Shown: piece after piece, positions 26,901-38,926 of the stretch | Layout of the letters: each line of letters opens with the position of its first letter | How positions within the stretch are numbered: the first letter of the stretch is position 1 | DNA from: Euwallacea fornicatus | Taxonomy: Eukaryota; Arthropoda; Insecta; Coleoptera; Curculionidae | DNA length: 64,000 nucleotides | NCBI RefSeq assembly: GCF_040115645.1 | Contig: NC_089541.1 | Location: 4,216,001 to 4,280,000, forward strand | Direction: 5' to 3' | The notes under the pieces: model-generated | Told to the model about the DNA's origin: nothing | The model's input: the letters and a program-made list of their open reading frames with translations, nothing else | The model's database searches: none | Made by a program: the position numbers and the translations under genes

Positions 26901-28416
26901 AGTGTTGTAAAATATACTACAATGAAGAAAATATATTTGACTCGTCTTAAACTTTGTCATTGGTGAGTAGTCAGACAATTAGATAACGAGATTGTGAAAT
27001 ACGCGCTCAGGGATGTAGGACGTGAGGGTCGCAATTATTTCATAGGTACGATACATATGCGACTTTTTTCTTATTAGACTTAACTGGAGTTTATAGTCAT
27101 ATTAAACATACACAAGCCTAAACTAAATTCGCACCACCTGAAAACAACCCGTTTCGAATCACAACTTTAACGGTGATATTTCATTTGATATTTATTTCGA
27201 AGTCAACTATAATAAAACAACAAGTTTATTTGTATACTACATATCGTTATTAAACTCATTCGACATTTTTAGAAAAAAGGCGAGAAAACTTACTACACGG
27301 TCATTCAACATACACAATTATGGCGTATTATAGTTAGCAGTAGAAACAATTTTATACTCGGGCACACTTACTCAAAGTGTCAATTGTCATTGTCATTTAC
27401 ATTAAGACAGTCATTCTGCCATTATTGAATTTGACATTCATATTCAGAAAATTCTAGACAGATTGAATTTGACTTGTCCGTCTTGGTTAAATGTTATCGC
27501 TCCACACAACTTTGGACAAGCCTTTCAGGAAACTTTGCAGCTTTCCTGACATTTTACAAATTTTTCGGAGCTGTAAAAGTTTACTTTATAAATTTTTCTG
27601 TTCCTGAATACACCCATTCGCGGTTTCTCATTTTTTAATAGATTTCACTCTTGCCTCTTTAGGTTTACGAGCCGTTTTATTGCTTTAATATTAAAATCTT
27701 CAGCACCTAATTTTTCTAAAGGAATTTCAACTGTGAAGATTTTCACCGTAATTAGCTTTCATCTGCGCTTTTTTACCTGTTCTCAAAATATTTGACACTT
27801 GTAAACCCTCCAGTAATTTTTTATTGGTAAAATCAAGCGTATTATAACAAAGAGAAACGCGATCCCTCTTCACGAGAACTTGACTCTACACCGTCATCAA
27901 TCTTGGCATCCCGGAGTGCTCGAATCTCTGGTTTAATGAACACGAACATGGATTAATAGCGAAGTTCCGAAGCTCTATAAAATAATAAAATTCTAAAAAT
28001 GGAAATTGACCTAAAATGTTTGCCATCGAGTTCGACACTCAATCAGGCACTGGAGGAATATTGTTGTTTTAATGATTGATGATGGACTGGGTCAAGTAAG
28101 GTCAGTTGACAGGACTTTTTGACGACACATTTTGCTAATATTAGATTTTGTTTTCATTTGGTGGTAGGGAATTTCATGGTTTGATTTATTGCACAGCGAA
28201 TACAAAATCAGGCAATTAAACATGCCCTCTTTGCAATGGGTGATTATTAAAAAAACTCTCAAATAGGCATTGAAATATCAAAGGTGTGTCTTGAATAAAT
28301 TCATCTGCTATCAGTTGTTGGTCGGATGTTTTATGGTAAATACCAAATGGCTTAATCAACGCGCCACCGTCACAGTTTATCATCTACTGTGAAATACTTT
28401 TTAATTTCAGCCGTTA
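20961..28416. other. Intron with scattered transposon-type ends
   Basis: ACCCTGTA near 22282, ACCCTGTC near 24191, ACTCTGTA near 25136 and TACAAGGTG at 25363 look like isolated ends of the ACAGGGT class. No matching partners, genes or RNAs were found. The 99-codon frame at 23843-24142 resembles no family known to me. Confidence 0.65.
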
Positions 28417-28906
28417 TACAGGGTGTCTCAGTAACTCTGTTATAAGGTGACATCATTGTTATGGTTGGAGATGCTCGAAAATCTCTTGGGGCCAAATTGG
28501 TTGATTTGATGAAACGCATTACATAATGGGACTTTACTGTTTCTACGACTTACGGTTATACCGGAAGTAAATGTCACCTTTTTATCAATTACAGGGGTGC
28601 TTCTGAGCTCTACACAGCCAAAAATCGTATGTGACATTTAAACGTAAGGTTGGGAATAGCGAGACCTAATAATTATTTAATCACTTTAATGTGTGCATTT
28701 TAAAAATGCAAAAATATACCGAATGTTGCATTTGGAATAATGAAGTTGACAATGGCCTCCGATATAACCGTAAGTAGTAACAACAGTAAAATCCCACCAC
28801 ATAACCCGTTCCATCAAACCAAATAATTTGTCCCCAAAACGTTTTACCGCCTCTGTAACCATTACGAAGATATCGCTTTGTAACAAAGTTCCTGAAACAC
28901 CCTGTA
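28417..28906. mobile_element. 490-bp MITE with roughly 170-bp inverted repeats
   Basis: The left end TACAGGGTGTCTCAGTAACT pairs with the right end, which reads TACAGGGTGTTTCAGGAACT in reverse complement. Similarity continues for about 170 bp, including CTTACGGTTATA in both arms. About 150 bp of unique sequence separates the arms. TA at the tips suggests mariner-type mobilisation. Small open frames inside are by-products of the repeat. The arms are fairly well matched, so this copy looks younger than most others here. Confidence 0.82.
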
Positions 28907-31279
28907 TATGTATCTCTTGTATATGGACTTCATTCCGGAACCACAGGAATGTATATCAACAAAAACCGATGTTACACTTGAGTCTACGTTTCGAATAGGC
29001 AAACGACGCAAAACGAATTTCTACGTCAATAATCTCTTGTTTCATACTAAAAAATTTCCAAATTGGTATGTTGATTAGTGTTGGAGAAGCAGGCCAAAAC
29101 TAAAACACCGTTTTCCGTAATGTTCATACTGTAATGCAAAATTGACATCTTCATTGGAGAAACTATAGAGTAGAAACTGCTTTTGCTCCCAACTCCAACT
29201 GAATTTTTTTTACACACGTTACGAAGTGAAACAGATGTTCTGCACCAATGAATGGTAACTTTGGCATTTTCATCGGCTGTTTGATGCCGCATTTCATGCT
29301 ACGAGGTATAAATCTATAAAGAGTCTGGCAAAGGCTGTTCCAAGAAAAAAAAATGTTTGAAAATATCGTAACAACAGAAATAAAAATTCGGCACGAATAA
29401 ATGTCGGTATTAGTCATCTACGCATTAACTTTCAGAATCACATTATCATCATCAGAAATATCAATATATTTTGCATAGAACAATCAGTGATCTACGGAGT
29501 GGCAATAAACGTCATCATTCCTTCATAAATCTTAGTCGAGATTTCAACGTGTTAGAAATATATATTCCTGTGATATCTTTACCTTGGAATGGAATATCTT
29601 TGGAAGCAATATAAAGTTTACTCTTTTCAATATTACTTCTTGTCGGGTTCATGGGCCTGCAAACTTTCCAGTTTTGCTGTACTCTTGAGTGCAATATTCG
29701 GTTGCGTAACAAGTCTCAATTTCACCATAATGTCCTATATGAACTTCGAACATTATCTTTTCGATTATCGAGTCGATTATGTGCTTCTAGAAATGTTTTT
29801 GACTCACTTGTCGAGATATTTATCTACAGACGTCGCGTGCAGTATTCACATGCACTGATACAACCATTAAGACGACGATTATGCACCACATTCTCTAATT
29901 AGGTGCAAATTTCCAATATTCAACAATTAAAAAGAGAAACTCATCTTTCACTACAGTAATAAATTCAGTGAATTATTTCGCCAAACAGAGAACAGTTCGT
30001 TTACTTTGCCCTCTTATCGCAAGTTTAAGGTTATCGGGTCTCGAAAATGCCCCTCCATAGTATATTTATAGAAATTGAACAATTATTGTTCTCAAAAAAT
30101 TATATGGGTAAATGCACTGTACAAACACGGTTTTTATCTTGAAAGATGATGGCCCGCCATTGACACAGTAATCTAATTAGCTTACGTTAGCGACAATAAT
30201 ATAATATTGTTAATGCATTTATGACGAGTGAAAATGGCTTCGCCATCTAAAATAAACAGGTGGTAGGAAAAAGATTTTTTTTTATTTTAGGAAATGGAAC
30301 CTCTAAAAGGACTGCACAAAATTTGAAAGAAAAAATCCGAAAGCTTGTATTTCTTCAAGAGGCAAGAGTCCTGCAATTGATCTTTTTTAAAACTTATTTA
30401 TCTATTGTATACGTGGTGAAATCAAAAGTACTAGAAAAACTATTTGCAATATGTGACGTTACTAAGTATGCAAAGATTACCATGAAAGTAGGACGCTCAG
30501 TAGGACATAAAGAAGTACTCCCAGTAGTATGAATACCTTCAGTATAATTTTTGAACAGCTCAGAAAAATCAGCCACGAAATTCGTAGTGAGAAACACTCA
30601 GAAAAATTCGCTGTTGTAGATGTATTCACCGGTTTTCACAAGTGAGCAAAACAAATTAACTAAGAGAGATGGAACAAGAGCTTGAGAAGACAAACCTTTC
30701 TTAAAGAAAAGGCACTCTCCATTTTAGTTTTGATATATTCCAAATTACTGATGGGATCTTTAATATCAAATATTTCCAGTGCAGTGAGTACTGATTATCC
30801 TTGAAAACTCACGAGATTTTATACAGCTCTGTATTACATAAGAGCAAGAACGCGACAGCATGGATCTTCTTCAGTTCCAGGTTTTCGAAGTTTAGGAGTC
30901 GTTTGGTAAGTTCAGATTAAACTAGGAGAAGTGGGAGAGCTACTATTTTACACTGAAAATTGAGAGTTTACAAAGCTTTTGGTTAACATATCTTCTTAAT
31001 AAAATTTACGAGACACTATGGCCGATGTTTTTTTCAATGAAGGAGTAAAATCGTTTCTTTTTAATCTGGCTCTTATAGTACATATAGAGAATTTTTTTAT
31101 GCCAGGTTGCTACTATTACAGCAGAAATACAAATTTTATGGACAGTAAAATTTGAGTTTTGATGAAACCAGCATAAGCGATGATTCAACAACTTGGCCTT
31201 AGAATTGTGAGCGTCAGAGAATTTCATCTACTAGCATTTTAAGCGTCTCCATAAGATGTATAAAGATCTTCAAAAAACA
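28907..31279. other. Intron, nothing firm
   Basis: AT-rich. Two overlapping plus frames near 29589-29902 resemble no known protein. No repeats stand out. Confidence 0.65.
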
Positions 31280-32215
31280 ACCCTAAACTAAGCCGCTTGA
31301 AATACGTAGAAAATAAAAACTGCCAAAAATCTCGGCTTGGATTTAAGTTTTCAATGACTCTTTAGGAACCTGACATGACCGTTTGATTATAAGGAAAAAA
31401 TACTGATATCCTGAAATATTCTCGAAAATCATAATTTGTCAAAATTAAAATTATGAAATCTGTTCCACTGTTAAATTTTTCGTTGTGTTTGAATGTCGCC
31501 CAAGTTCAAACATCAGGATAAACCCAAAATTATTTATTAATACGAATTCCGATTTCCCAAAAATCTCTGAAAATCTAATGTTTCAGAAAATTAAAATCTT
31601 TGAAAATCTGAAAAATACACGGTTTCCTTGAGATTGCAAGAACGTCCAATCCACAAGAAGTCTCTGAAAATTTAGACAAAATAACGAGCTTCTAAAATGT
31701 CCCTAAAAAATTTTTTCAGCTTATAATAAGAAGTCAAACTGCTGTTCTGTGGGAATTGGAAGATATCTTTAAAAATTTTGATATCAAGAGAAATTTACAA
31801 AAATCCTCTGAGCATCTCAACCAAATTTCATAAAAACAAGTATGATTTCCAGAAAGAATAATTTATTAGCAATAGCAAGAAAACTAGATCTCAAGGCAGC
31901 CTTCCAACACGGAACCCCGGTGCCAGAATCACCTGCTGGTCCTAATGACATGTAAAGATGATTTGATAGATTTTTGATATCAGCGAATCAGAAATATTTG
32001 GATTGACTCCCCACCCTTTCCAGGGTAGTTTTTTTAGTTTGAACTTTAGTAAAACCTGGAAGTTCATCTTGGGATTCAGCGGATTCGAACAAATTCTTAT
32101 TTGCCAGGTCCTTAGTTCATGAAGAAATGGTATTTGAAAATCATTGCACGGATCATTATTTTTGAAGGAGCTTTCAAAATTTTTTTGACTAATAAATTTT
32201 GTCAAGTCCTTTCAG
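31280..32215. repeat. Degenerate short-period repeats downstream of the B1 exon
   Basis: The block is built from loose variants of AAAATCTCTGAAAATCT and related TTCAGAAAAT words, clearest at about 31557-31610 and 31660, with weaker copies to 31815. Units are neither exact nor evenly spaced. It sits immediately 3' of the B1 exon on the gene strand. No coding is recognised. It may be an old minisatellite or just biased composition. Confidence 0.4.
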
Positions 32216-32314
32216 CGATCTTCGTTCTTTAGGGAAAAATTTTGCTGTGCCGATCTTTCAGTGTTGTTATCATCTCGCTCGAAGGACCGCCACCCACAAC
32301 TTTCCAAATTTTAC

Positions 32315-32576
32315 CTGACATGGAGCTGGTATCGGATTTAGCAATAATCGTATGTCCGTTAATGGTGCCGTATCCGTTCTGAATAATCAAATTTCTGGCA
32401 TGATTCTGTCCATTCAAGTCCAAATCCCAGAATTCGAGGTCCACTTCACCAATGTCTGTGGACGCGAGCGAGTTAGCCGGACTCATTACCAAAGTGGTGG
32501 AGGATGACGTCACTTCCGCACTAGAATCTTCCGGGGTGAGTCTAACTGCCTGCAATCCTGCCCATCTGCGTTTCAT
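32315..32576 (-). CDS. EcR: EcR isoform B1-specific first coding exon (residues 1-87 plus one base)
   Basis: This exon encodes the N-terminal activation region specific to the B1 isoform of the ecdysone receptor. It starts at ATG 32576-32574 with MKRRW, the conserved start of insect EcR-B1, in an A-at-minus-3 context. In-frame stop codon 32684-32682 lies upstream, with no in-frame ATG between. Conserved microdomains are VRLTPEDSSAEVTSSS (residues 11-26), VMSPANSLAST (30-40) and the acidic/aromatic DLEFWDLDLN (46-55); a Gly/Asn/Ile-rich tail follows. The best donor is TCAG/GTAAAA after residue 87, in phase 1, the same phase as the A-specific exon, so both isoforms can join one common exon. The frame stays open past this donor to about 32229, so a later donor is possible but would have to keep phase. 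Identity is near certain; the exon end is inferred. Confidence 0.92.
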
Positions 32577-33130
32577 TATTTCCGAAACCGAGAGTGGTTG
32601 AAACCCCCTTTCGCGAGGGGGTTCGTGAACGGATCGAACGTCGATGTCTCCGGTGAACACACGAACAAGCCGGTCACTAAATCAAGGAGCACACGGTCCA
32701 CTGACTGCGGCACATGCACCGAAACCAAAACTGTTCCGGGTCAAAATTTGGTGTGCTCACGCTATACTGACGGCGGCAAAGTATGTAAGTGGGTCCTGTT
32801 TATCGAAAGTATCTTTGTAAGTCACTCTCGATGAGCCTGACACTCACTGATGCCGCTCTTGGGTACGTGGTTGCGTGGTGGGGATACCAGTGCGAGTGAC
32901 GTCACAACAGGTTGTTACCTTGTCTCTCCCCTCCCCGACACATTCCAGCGACTTACCTGGTGATGAGGGGAGAGTGGGGAACGAGCGGTGCGCCGCCACT
33001 GTCACGGCCATCTTGCGATGCACGGACCGAGAGAACGAGCGAGCACTCTCGAGACCGGGTTTTGTTATATTAACCAACTTTGCTTTGGCGGAGGTTACGT
33101 GCAACGTTGCCGGCTACCCGAACATATGGT
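32577..33130 (-). promoter_or_regulatory. Probable EcR-B1 leader and promoter region, GC/CpG-rich
   Basis: The roughly 550 bases upstream of the B1 start codon are much richer in G, C and CpG than the surrounding intron, with runs such as GAGAGAACGAGCGAGCAC on the plus strand near 33030. This position is where an internal promoter must exist if B1 starts in its own first exon, as in Drosophila. No clear TATA box or initiator stands out, so I cannot place the transcription start. Short open frames on both strands here look like by-products of the high GC content. The role is inferred from position and composition only. Confidence 0.5.
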
Positions 33131-33319
33131 CGTTCGGCTGGAACTAACATTTTTGTTTACTATGTAGAGGCCTGCCTGCACACGTATCGTATACGATTTG
33201 ATTTGCCGCAACTAATAGCAATTATGCAGTCCGGAATCGATGTGAATCCTACGATGACTTACATTTCCTCACTCTTACATTTCCATTCAATTAATGATTG
33301 AAGTTTGACTTCTTCAACT

Positions 33320-34480
33320 GCTGTGCCAGGAAAGTACTAAAATTGACCTTCTCGAAGTGTCAGAATCGTCTCGCGGCATCAAATTAGCAAAGAATTTGAG
33401 TTTTTCCGTGTCGAGACTTCAGAATCAACATTTTTCATATCAATTCCCAAGGAACTAAATTTTTCGTTCCGCCAAAACCAACTAATCGATAAAACGTTTT
33501 CTCGATTAAATTAACCTTCTCGGAGTTTCATAATCAATTTCTTCCTTAATATCCCCGACGAACTTGACTTTATTACGAGATGGGAAACAGTTATAGGTTT
33601 TAAACTTACAATTAAAATGCACTTTCTCGGATATTCAGAATTAGTTTCCGCCATCAACGATTTTTTTTCCGCTTTTATTGAGTTTTATTTTCTCTTGACT
33701 GCGGCTCTCAAGGGTCGTTTTCCATAAAATTTTCAATAGTACTTTCTTCACCGGGCCAACATCCCGAAAAGCGTTTTACACCATCGTGAGTTCTCAATAA
33801 AATTGACTTTCTCGAATTCGAGACCTCAGAAACATTTATCGGTTTATGTTCCTAACAAATGAAGAATTTTACCGACGAAATTGATTTCTTGGAACATCAG
33901 AGTCAATTCGCTTTACATTCCGAAATGCATTTTCTCGTGCTTGCATGACTTTCCTTATTCGACTTAAAATAGCAGTAAAATGCCAATTTCCGACCCGTCT
34001 TGAAATATACTATATATTACGTCGTCGAGTTTCCAGTGAAAATACCCCTCTTGCGATTTCAAAATCGTTTTTCACCGTCAATTTCCAGAAAATCTGAATT
34101 TCTCCAGACTTGTTAAACATTTTTAAATTCTCGATTAAATTCCTTATTCGAGTCCTCAGATTCGCTGATTTTTATCGCGGCAAGAAAATAAAATCGTTTG
34201 CATTTTCAGATTTAGTTTGAAATTGAATCTCTTGGGGGCTTCAGACTCGTTTTACGTCTTCAAATACCCGAAGAATGTGAACTTTTTACAACAGCAACCC
34301 AGGAAACCGCCATCCAACGTCGGATTTTAGATGAAATTGACTTTCTCGATGTTTCAGAAACGATACAGGTCTTTATTAATTATTGAGCCCTAACGTGAAA
34401 AATATGTAGTTTTTCGCGCCTCGGAACCATAAAATCATATTACACCGTCAAATTTTCAAGAAAATTATACTTTTTAGTTA
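33320..34480. repeat. Degenerate tandem repeats upstream of the B1 promoter region
   Basis: The phrase AAATTGACTTTCTCGA followed by a TTTCAGAATC-like word recurs with variation near 33341, 33516, 33617, 33800, 33880 and 34335. Spacing is irregular, about 80-450 bp, with shorter echoes between. The block directly flanks the GC-rich B1 upstream region. I see no coding. It looks like an eroded satellite or minisatellite. Confidence 0.45.
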
Positions 34481-34964
34481 ATGTCACTCATTCATTTTGA
34501 TTATGTATGTGTGCAGTAATTACAATACAAATAATATTCAAGGCAAAACGATGTTCTTAATGAGCTTCACTCAAGTCAGCCAGGTGGAGCAAGGCAGAAA
34601 ATATTGTAAAAGAAACTTTAATAGGTTTAGGGCTGCAAGCAGAGAGAGAGAAATTGTAGTAGTTTATCGGGTAATGATCCACTACACGATAATTGCATAA
34701 TTTTCCATTTTAATTTTGAAAAGACATTTCCTATAGTAGTTCCTAAACGTAAGACGAGAGAACCATGGTTTGCCGAAAAAGGAACCAACAAGAGAGCTGC
34801 TTTCGTTTCAAAATTTGAAGACAGTTGTAAAACTGTATGCAATTAATTAACATGGCATAACTCTCTTCCTAAGCTATCCGTGCTCAAAATGATCTTATTG
34901 GATCGCAACGAACTCATGTGCCGGATTTCGATTTAGCAGAGGTCCCAATGATGTCCACCAATGT

Positions 34965-35163
34965 GTGTTTTTATTTCTAGAGAACGTCTACAACTGTTCA
35001 AACAATAGTAAGGTCTGTGCGGCTGTGCTTTGTGATCCAACAGGAGCATTTGATCGTCTAAGACGCGATGAAATATTGCAGAAGCCTCAGATTTGTTTTT
35101 TTTTTTCACGTCCATGGCTGAACTGGTTCCGTTCACATGCTGATGGGTCTCGCAGATTGTGCC
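34965..35163 (+). pseudogene. Non-LTR retrotransposon reverse-transcriptase fragment
   Basis: The frame holds VCAAVLCDPTGAFDRL followed by LNWFRSHADGSRRLC. This matches the order of reverse-transcriptase motif A ('LCDLSKAFDRV..LL.KL') and the following 'LNWFRSYL..R.Q' segment of LINE-type elements. The first catalytic Asp and the AFD are kept. Flanking RT motifs, including the YxDD box, are not seen. This is a short dead relic, perhaps of a Jockey/CR1-like element; the clade is a guess. Confidence 0.6.
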
Positions 35164-35267
35164 CACGGGATCGGTTTTATATTTTTGACTTCCTCCCGAA
35201 ATTTGAACTTCTGGCGACGATGAATCACAAGATCTTTAGACCCATTTTAAACTCGATGGTGATTTGA

Positions 35268-38200
35268 TAACTGAAGATGAAAATGAATCTTTCGGTGCTT
35301 GAACTCACTGAAATTTTTGATATTACGTGTATTCCTGGTGTCTAGATATAATTTTAAATTTATTTTTCCGGCTGCAGTAAGGCATTTTCTATTCAATTTT
35401 TAACAGTCGAGCCAGCTTCGTAAATCCGAAATTCACATGTATCAAACACCCTGCAACGGAGAGCATCGAAATCAAATCGTTGATGGTCAGTTTTCCTATG
35501 CTGCAACCTTCGGGCAATCATTTTATTAATGGCACTTATGCTCAGTCTTCTTTTTTTAGACTAAACCTTTCGCTAATATCGTTGATATGATCTCCCTCAA
35601 AGGGCGCTGGATGGGAATTTCTGGTCTTCCATAACAATTATAGAATATGTTCTTGTATCTGATACCTCTATTGTGATTGCACTATCTCATGTTTTCTCTC
35701 TCATAGCGAATATTAAAAACTCCGAGTTAAGCATACAATGCTTAAACCAAAACGATGACCTCTCAAAATTATTAAACAAAAAACAATTGCGTTTCAGTTA
35801 TGCATGACCATGAATTACAATTTTAGATTTAGAATGTCGGGGAATCAAAAACATTCTATGGATAGAAGTTACATTTAAACCGTTCGCCCTGAGCTCGCAA
35901 ATGTTATATCATCCACTGGCCTTGAATTGGATATTTTTTGACTGCTTCCGGCTTCTCCATAAATTTAATACAAGTTTTTTTTTAATCCGCAGACTTCTTT
36001 TTAATGCTTTCATGGTTTGTTAGTCCGACATTGTTTTCTCGGTTTCGCCCGGAGACTTTCCTATGGGCCATGCTTAAGGTCAAAACAAGGAAGTTTGTTA
36101 AGACCACGTATAAGTTGATACTTAACCAAAATGTACTGCTGCAGTAGTCTTATTGAGACGCACTGAAGATCCCACATTTGAAGTCGTCATTAGAATTCCT
36201 AGAGCGTAACAAATAGCAAAATAAATAACAACCAAAATAAATGGCTGCTTGTTGGCCAAATGTCGTTCGTAAGGAAAAACGAAGTTGAATACACTTTAAT
36301 TCGTTTCATTAAGACGAAAATGTTGATATTTTTCGATTTGATGGTTTCCACATGATATGACATCAAAGCACTGGCTCAAGGTTAATTAAATTGCATCCTA
36401 ATCGAGGGATAGTCAAGTTTCGTTTAAAAACCAAGTCGGATTCCCATGGGTGTCGGTTTGAAGCGTTAGTTGTATCTCCTTGGATTACGTGACTATTATG
36501 TTATCAATTTATCCATGTCATTAAAAGCTGAAAGTGTGGTTTGCGACTTTAATATTGTGTCTTCTTACGCTTACATAGCAAATACTAACGTAAATTACTC
36601 CCCAGATTTTCAGTAAACAATTCGTACGTTGAGAACAAATTACTTTTGCTTCAGTTACAAAAAAATGTCACAAAGGGGTCAACTGTCTTCAGTAATTTCG
36701 AAGTAAACTCATTGCAAGTCCTTTAAACCATTTTTTTCTCACGGAACATCCTGCACGTTATTGAACATTTTGAACCGACATATCGCAGGAACATTTTCGG
36801 CAATACGTCCATATTCAATTTCATCACTTTAGGACTCATCTGATACCGTCATGGTGGATTGTTTTGAAAATTTTATCTCAATTTTTTCCTCCTGCTCGGA
36901 ACGCTGAAAGTCCTCTCTTTCATTTAGAGTACTTTGCGTATTGGTCGCAAAATGACTTCACTCGATTTAAGCCACTATCCCAGGTATCAAATATCTGAAT
37001 GAAACCATAACACCGTAACAAAAACAATAATGACTAAGTCTCTTTTGCATGTGTAGCACGCATATGGTAGCATTTCCGGCGAGAATGCATGTCCAATGTA
37101 TATGTATCCATTTCGGTTTCTACCTGTGAGAGAATCTAAAATGAAATGGGAATAGATGTTAGAAAAGGGTCTGTTAATATGGTGGATAAGAAAAGTAAAA
37201 GGCACGAATATTGCTTCTTAATGTATGCGTGAAAGTTTCTGAAGGTGTCAAGGAAAAGTGCATTACATTACTAGTGCGGTAATAAATTCATATTATTCAA
37301 CTTAAAAAAGTCAAATCACCTTTGCCAGATAATACCCCAGCCTTATACAGGGTGCTTCATGACGAGATGTGTATACTTCAATACGATACTCTACACATAA
37401 TTTCAGGCGAAGAACTTAGGCCCACAGAGGTTTTGTTTAGGACATGCGGGGCAATAAAACCTTATCGCTCTGCATATCTTAGATCCCTGTTAGCTAGCAC
37501 GTTAGATAGGATGTTTTGTTAATTAAGTGTTATTTCTACACATTAATAAGAAATTTGAAAATTATGCTAATAATCTATTATTTTTCTACAGTGAACCGTT
37601 AACTTTCGTCTCTAAAGTTGAAAGTTTAACGGTGATGCGCGAACGCAACTCGCCATTCATGAGAGTATGGTTTGAAAACAATTATTGACTGTATTATTGA
37701 TTTTGTGTATACTTGGCTGCCTATAATAAACTCGTTTACCGTTGAAGCATACCGTGCGCGGGTGCGGTGGACGATGCTAATAATACTGATATTGTTTAAC
37801 GATTTTATTACCGTTTGTGTTATGTATGGTTGTGGAAAAGGTATGATGTTCCATTCCTCGAAAATAATTTTTTGGCATGAGAATATAATAAATATGCTCT
37901 CTCAGTGACAGAAAATGCTATTTTCGTCATTCGTTGAGCGATCCACCATTTTGTAATTTTGACAAATAAAGTGTGATTTTTATAGTCGAAATCGGTTACT
38001 AAACGGGCTTCATTTCGTAACTGTTTTCACAATGAAAGCAGGTACCTTCATTCAATCGCTCGCTTAAAAAATAGTCTGTTGTTCGAAATAGCGCTTGTAG
38101 AGGACGCAACTTGAATATTTTCAAATTTATAAGATTTTCTTATCATCGTATGTTAAAATTCGAAAAAAATCGCGTATAAAACTGACTGAATTTTTCTTTA

Positions 38201-38926
38201 TGAAACTTGTGTCGTATAGCGGAACGTTGTTTCACTCGTCCCGTACAATCCCACTCCTTGCGTAAAACTACATTTTTCAAGTGATTGGATAATTAGCTAT
38301 TATTTTTCAGAAATGGCACATTTTACGATAAATCTTTAAGAGAGGTTATTTGAGGACATTAGTTGAGGACAAAAACGCAGCAGCATTTCATTTTTTCACC
38401 TACTTAATCCTAATAATTGGAAGTTCGCAAGCCATTATTTACAGGTTGTATTTACTTTTATTGCAAAAAATGTCATTATCATTAAACGGCGCTTAAGTTG
38501 AGAAATTTTAACGTTTACGCCGAAGTGGGTACAATGCATGTAAGCAACGCAAAGTAAGTAATAAAATTACAAAATGGAAATTTGTAAGCAAATCTGCATC
38601 GCAATCACTTCATTCATTTTAGTTGGTTGTTACAGATGGAGAGAGAATGAAAGTGCTCATAAATAATCATGAAATAAAGAAGATACTTAAAAAAATTGAG
38701 GAAAAATTCAGACTTGGTGATGTCATGTGGAACAACATAAAAAAATGATTTAGATTTGATAAGAACATGTGGAATACCATAAATGGATAAAAACTTACTT
38801 ATTTTACTCTAAGATCTCTAAGAAATTTAAATCTATTAAAAACAAATACGAATTTTAAGCTAGAGAACTACTCACTATTTACTTGACCCTAAAGCATTTC
38901 AGACATCCCGTAGAGGTATGGTAACT
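35268..38926. other. Intron with solitary element ends
   Basis: Element-like ends occur near 35448 (ACACCCTGC), near 36745 (GGAACATCCTGCA) and at 37346 (TACAGGGTG). None pairs convincingly. No gene is supported. Confidence 0.65.

Noticed and set aside
32660..32660. N-terminal extension of EcR-B1 by 28 codons
   Set aside because: The upstream in-frame codon here is GTG, not ATG, and a stop follows further upstream at 32684-32682; MKRRW at 32576 is the conserved start.
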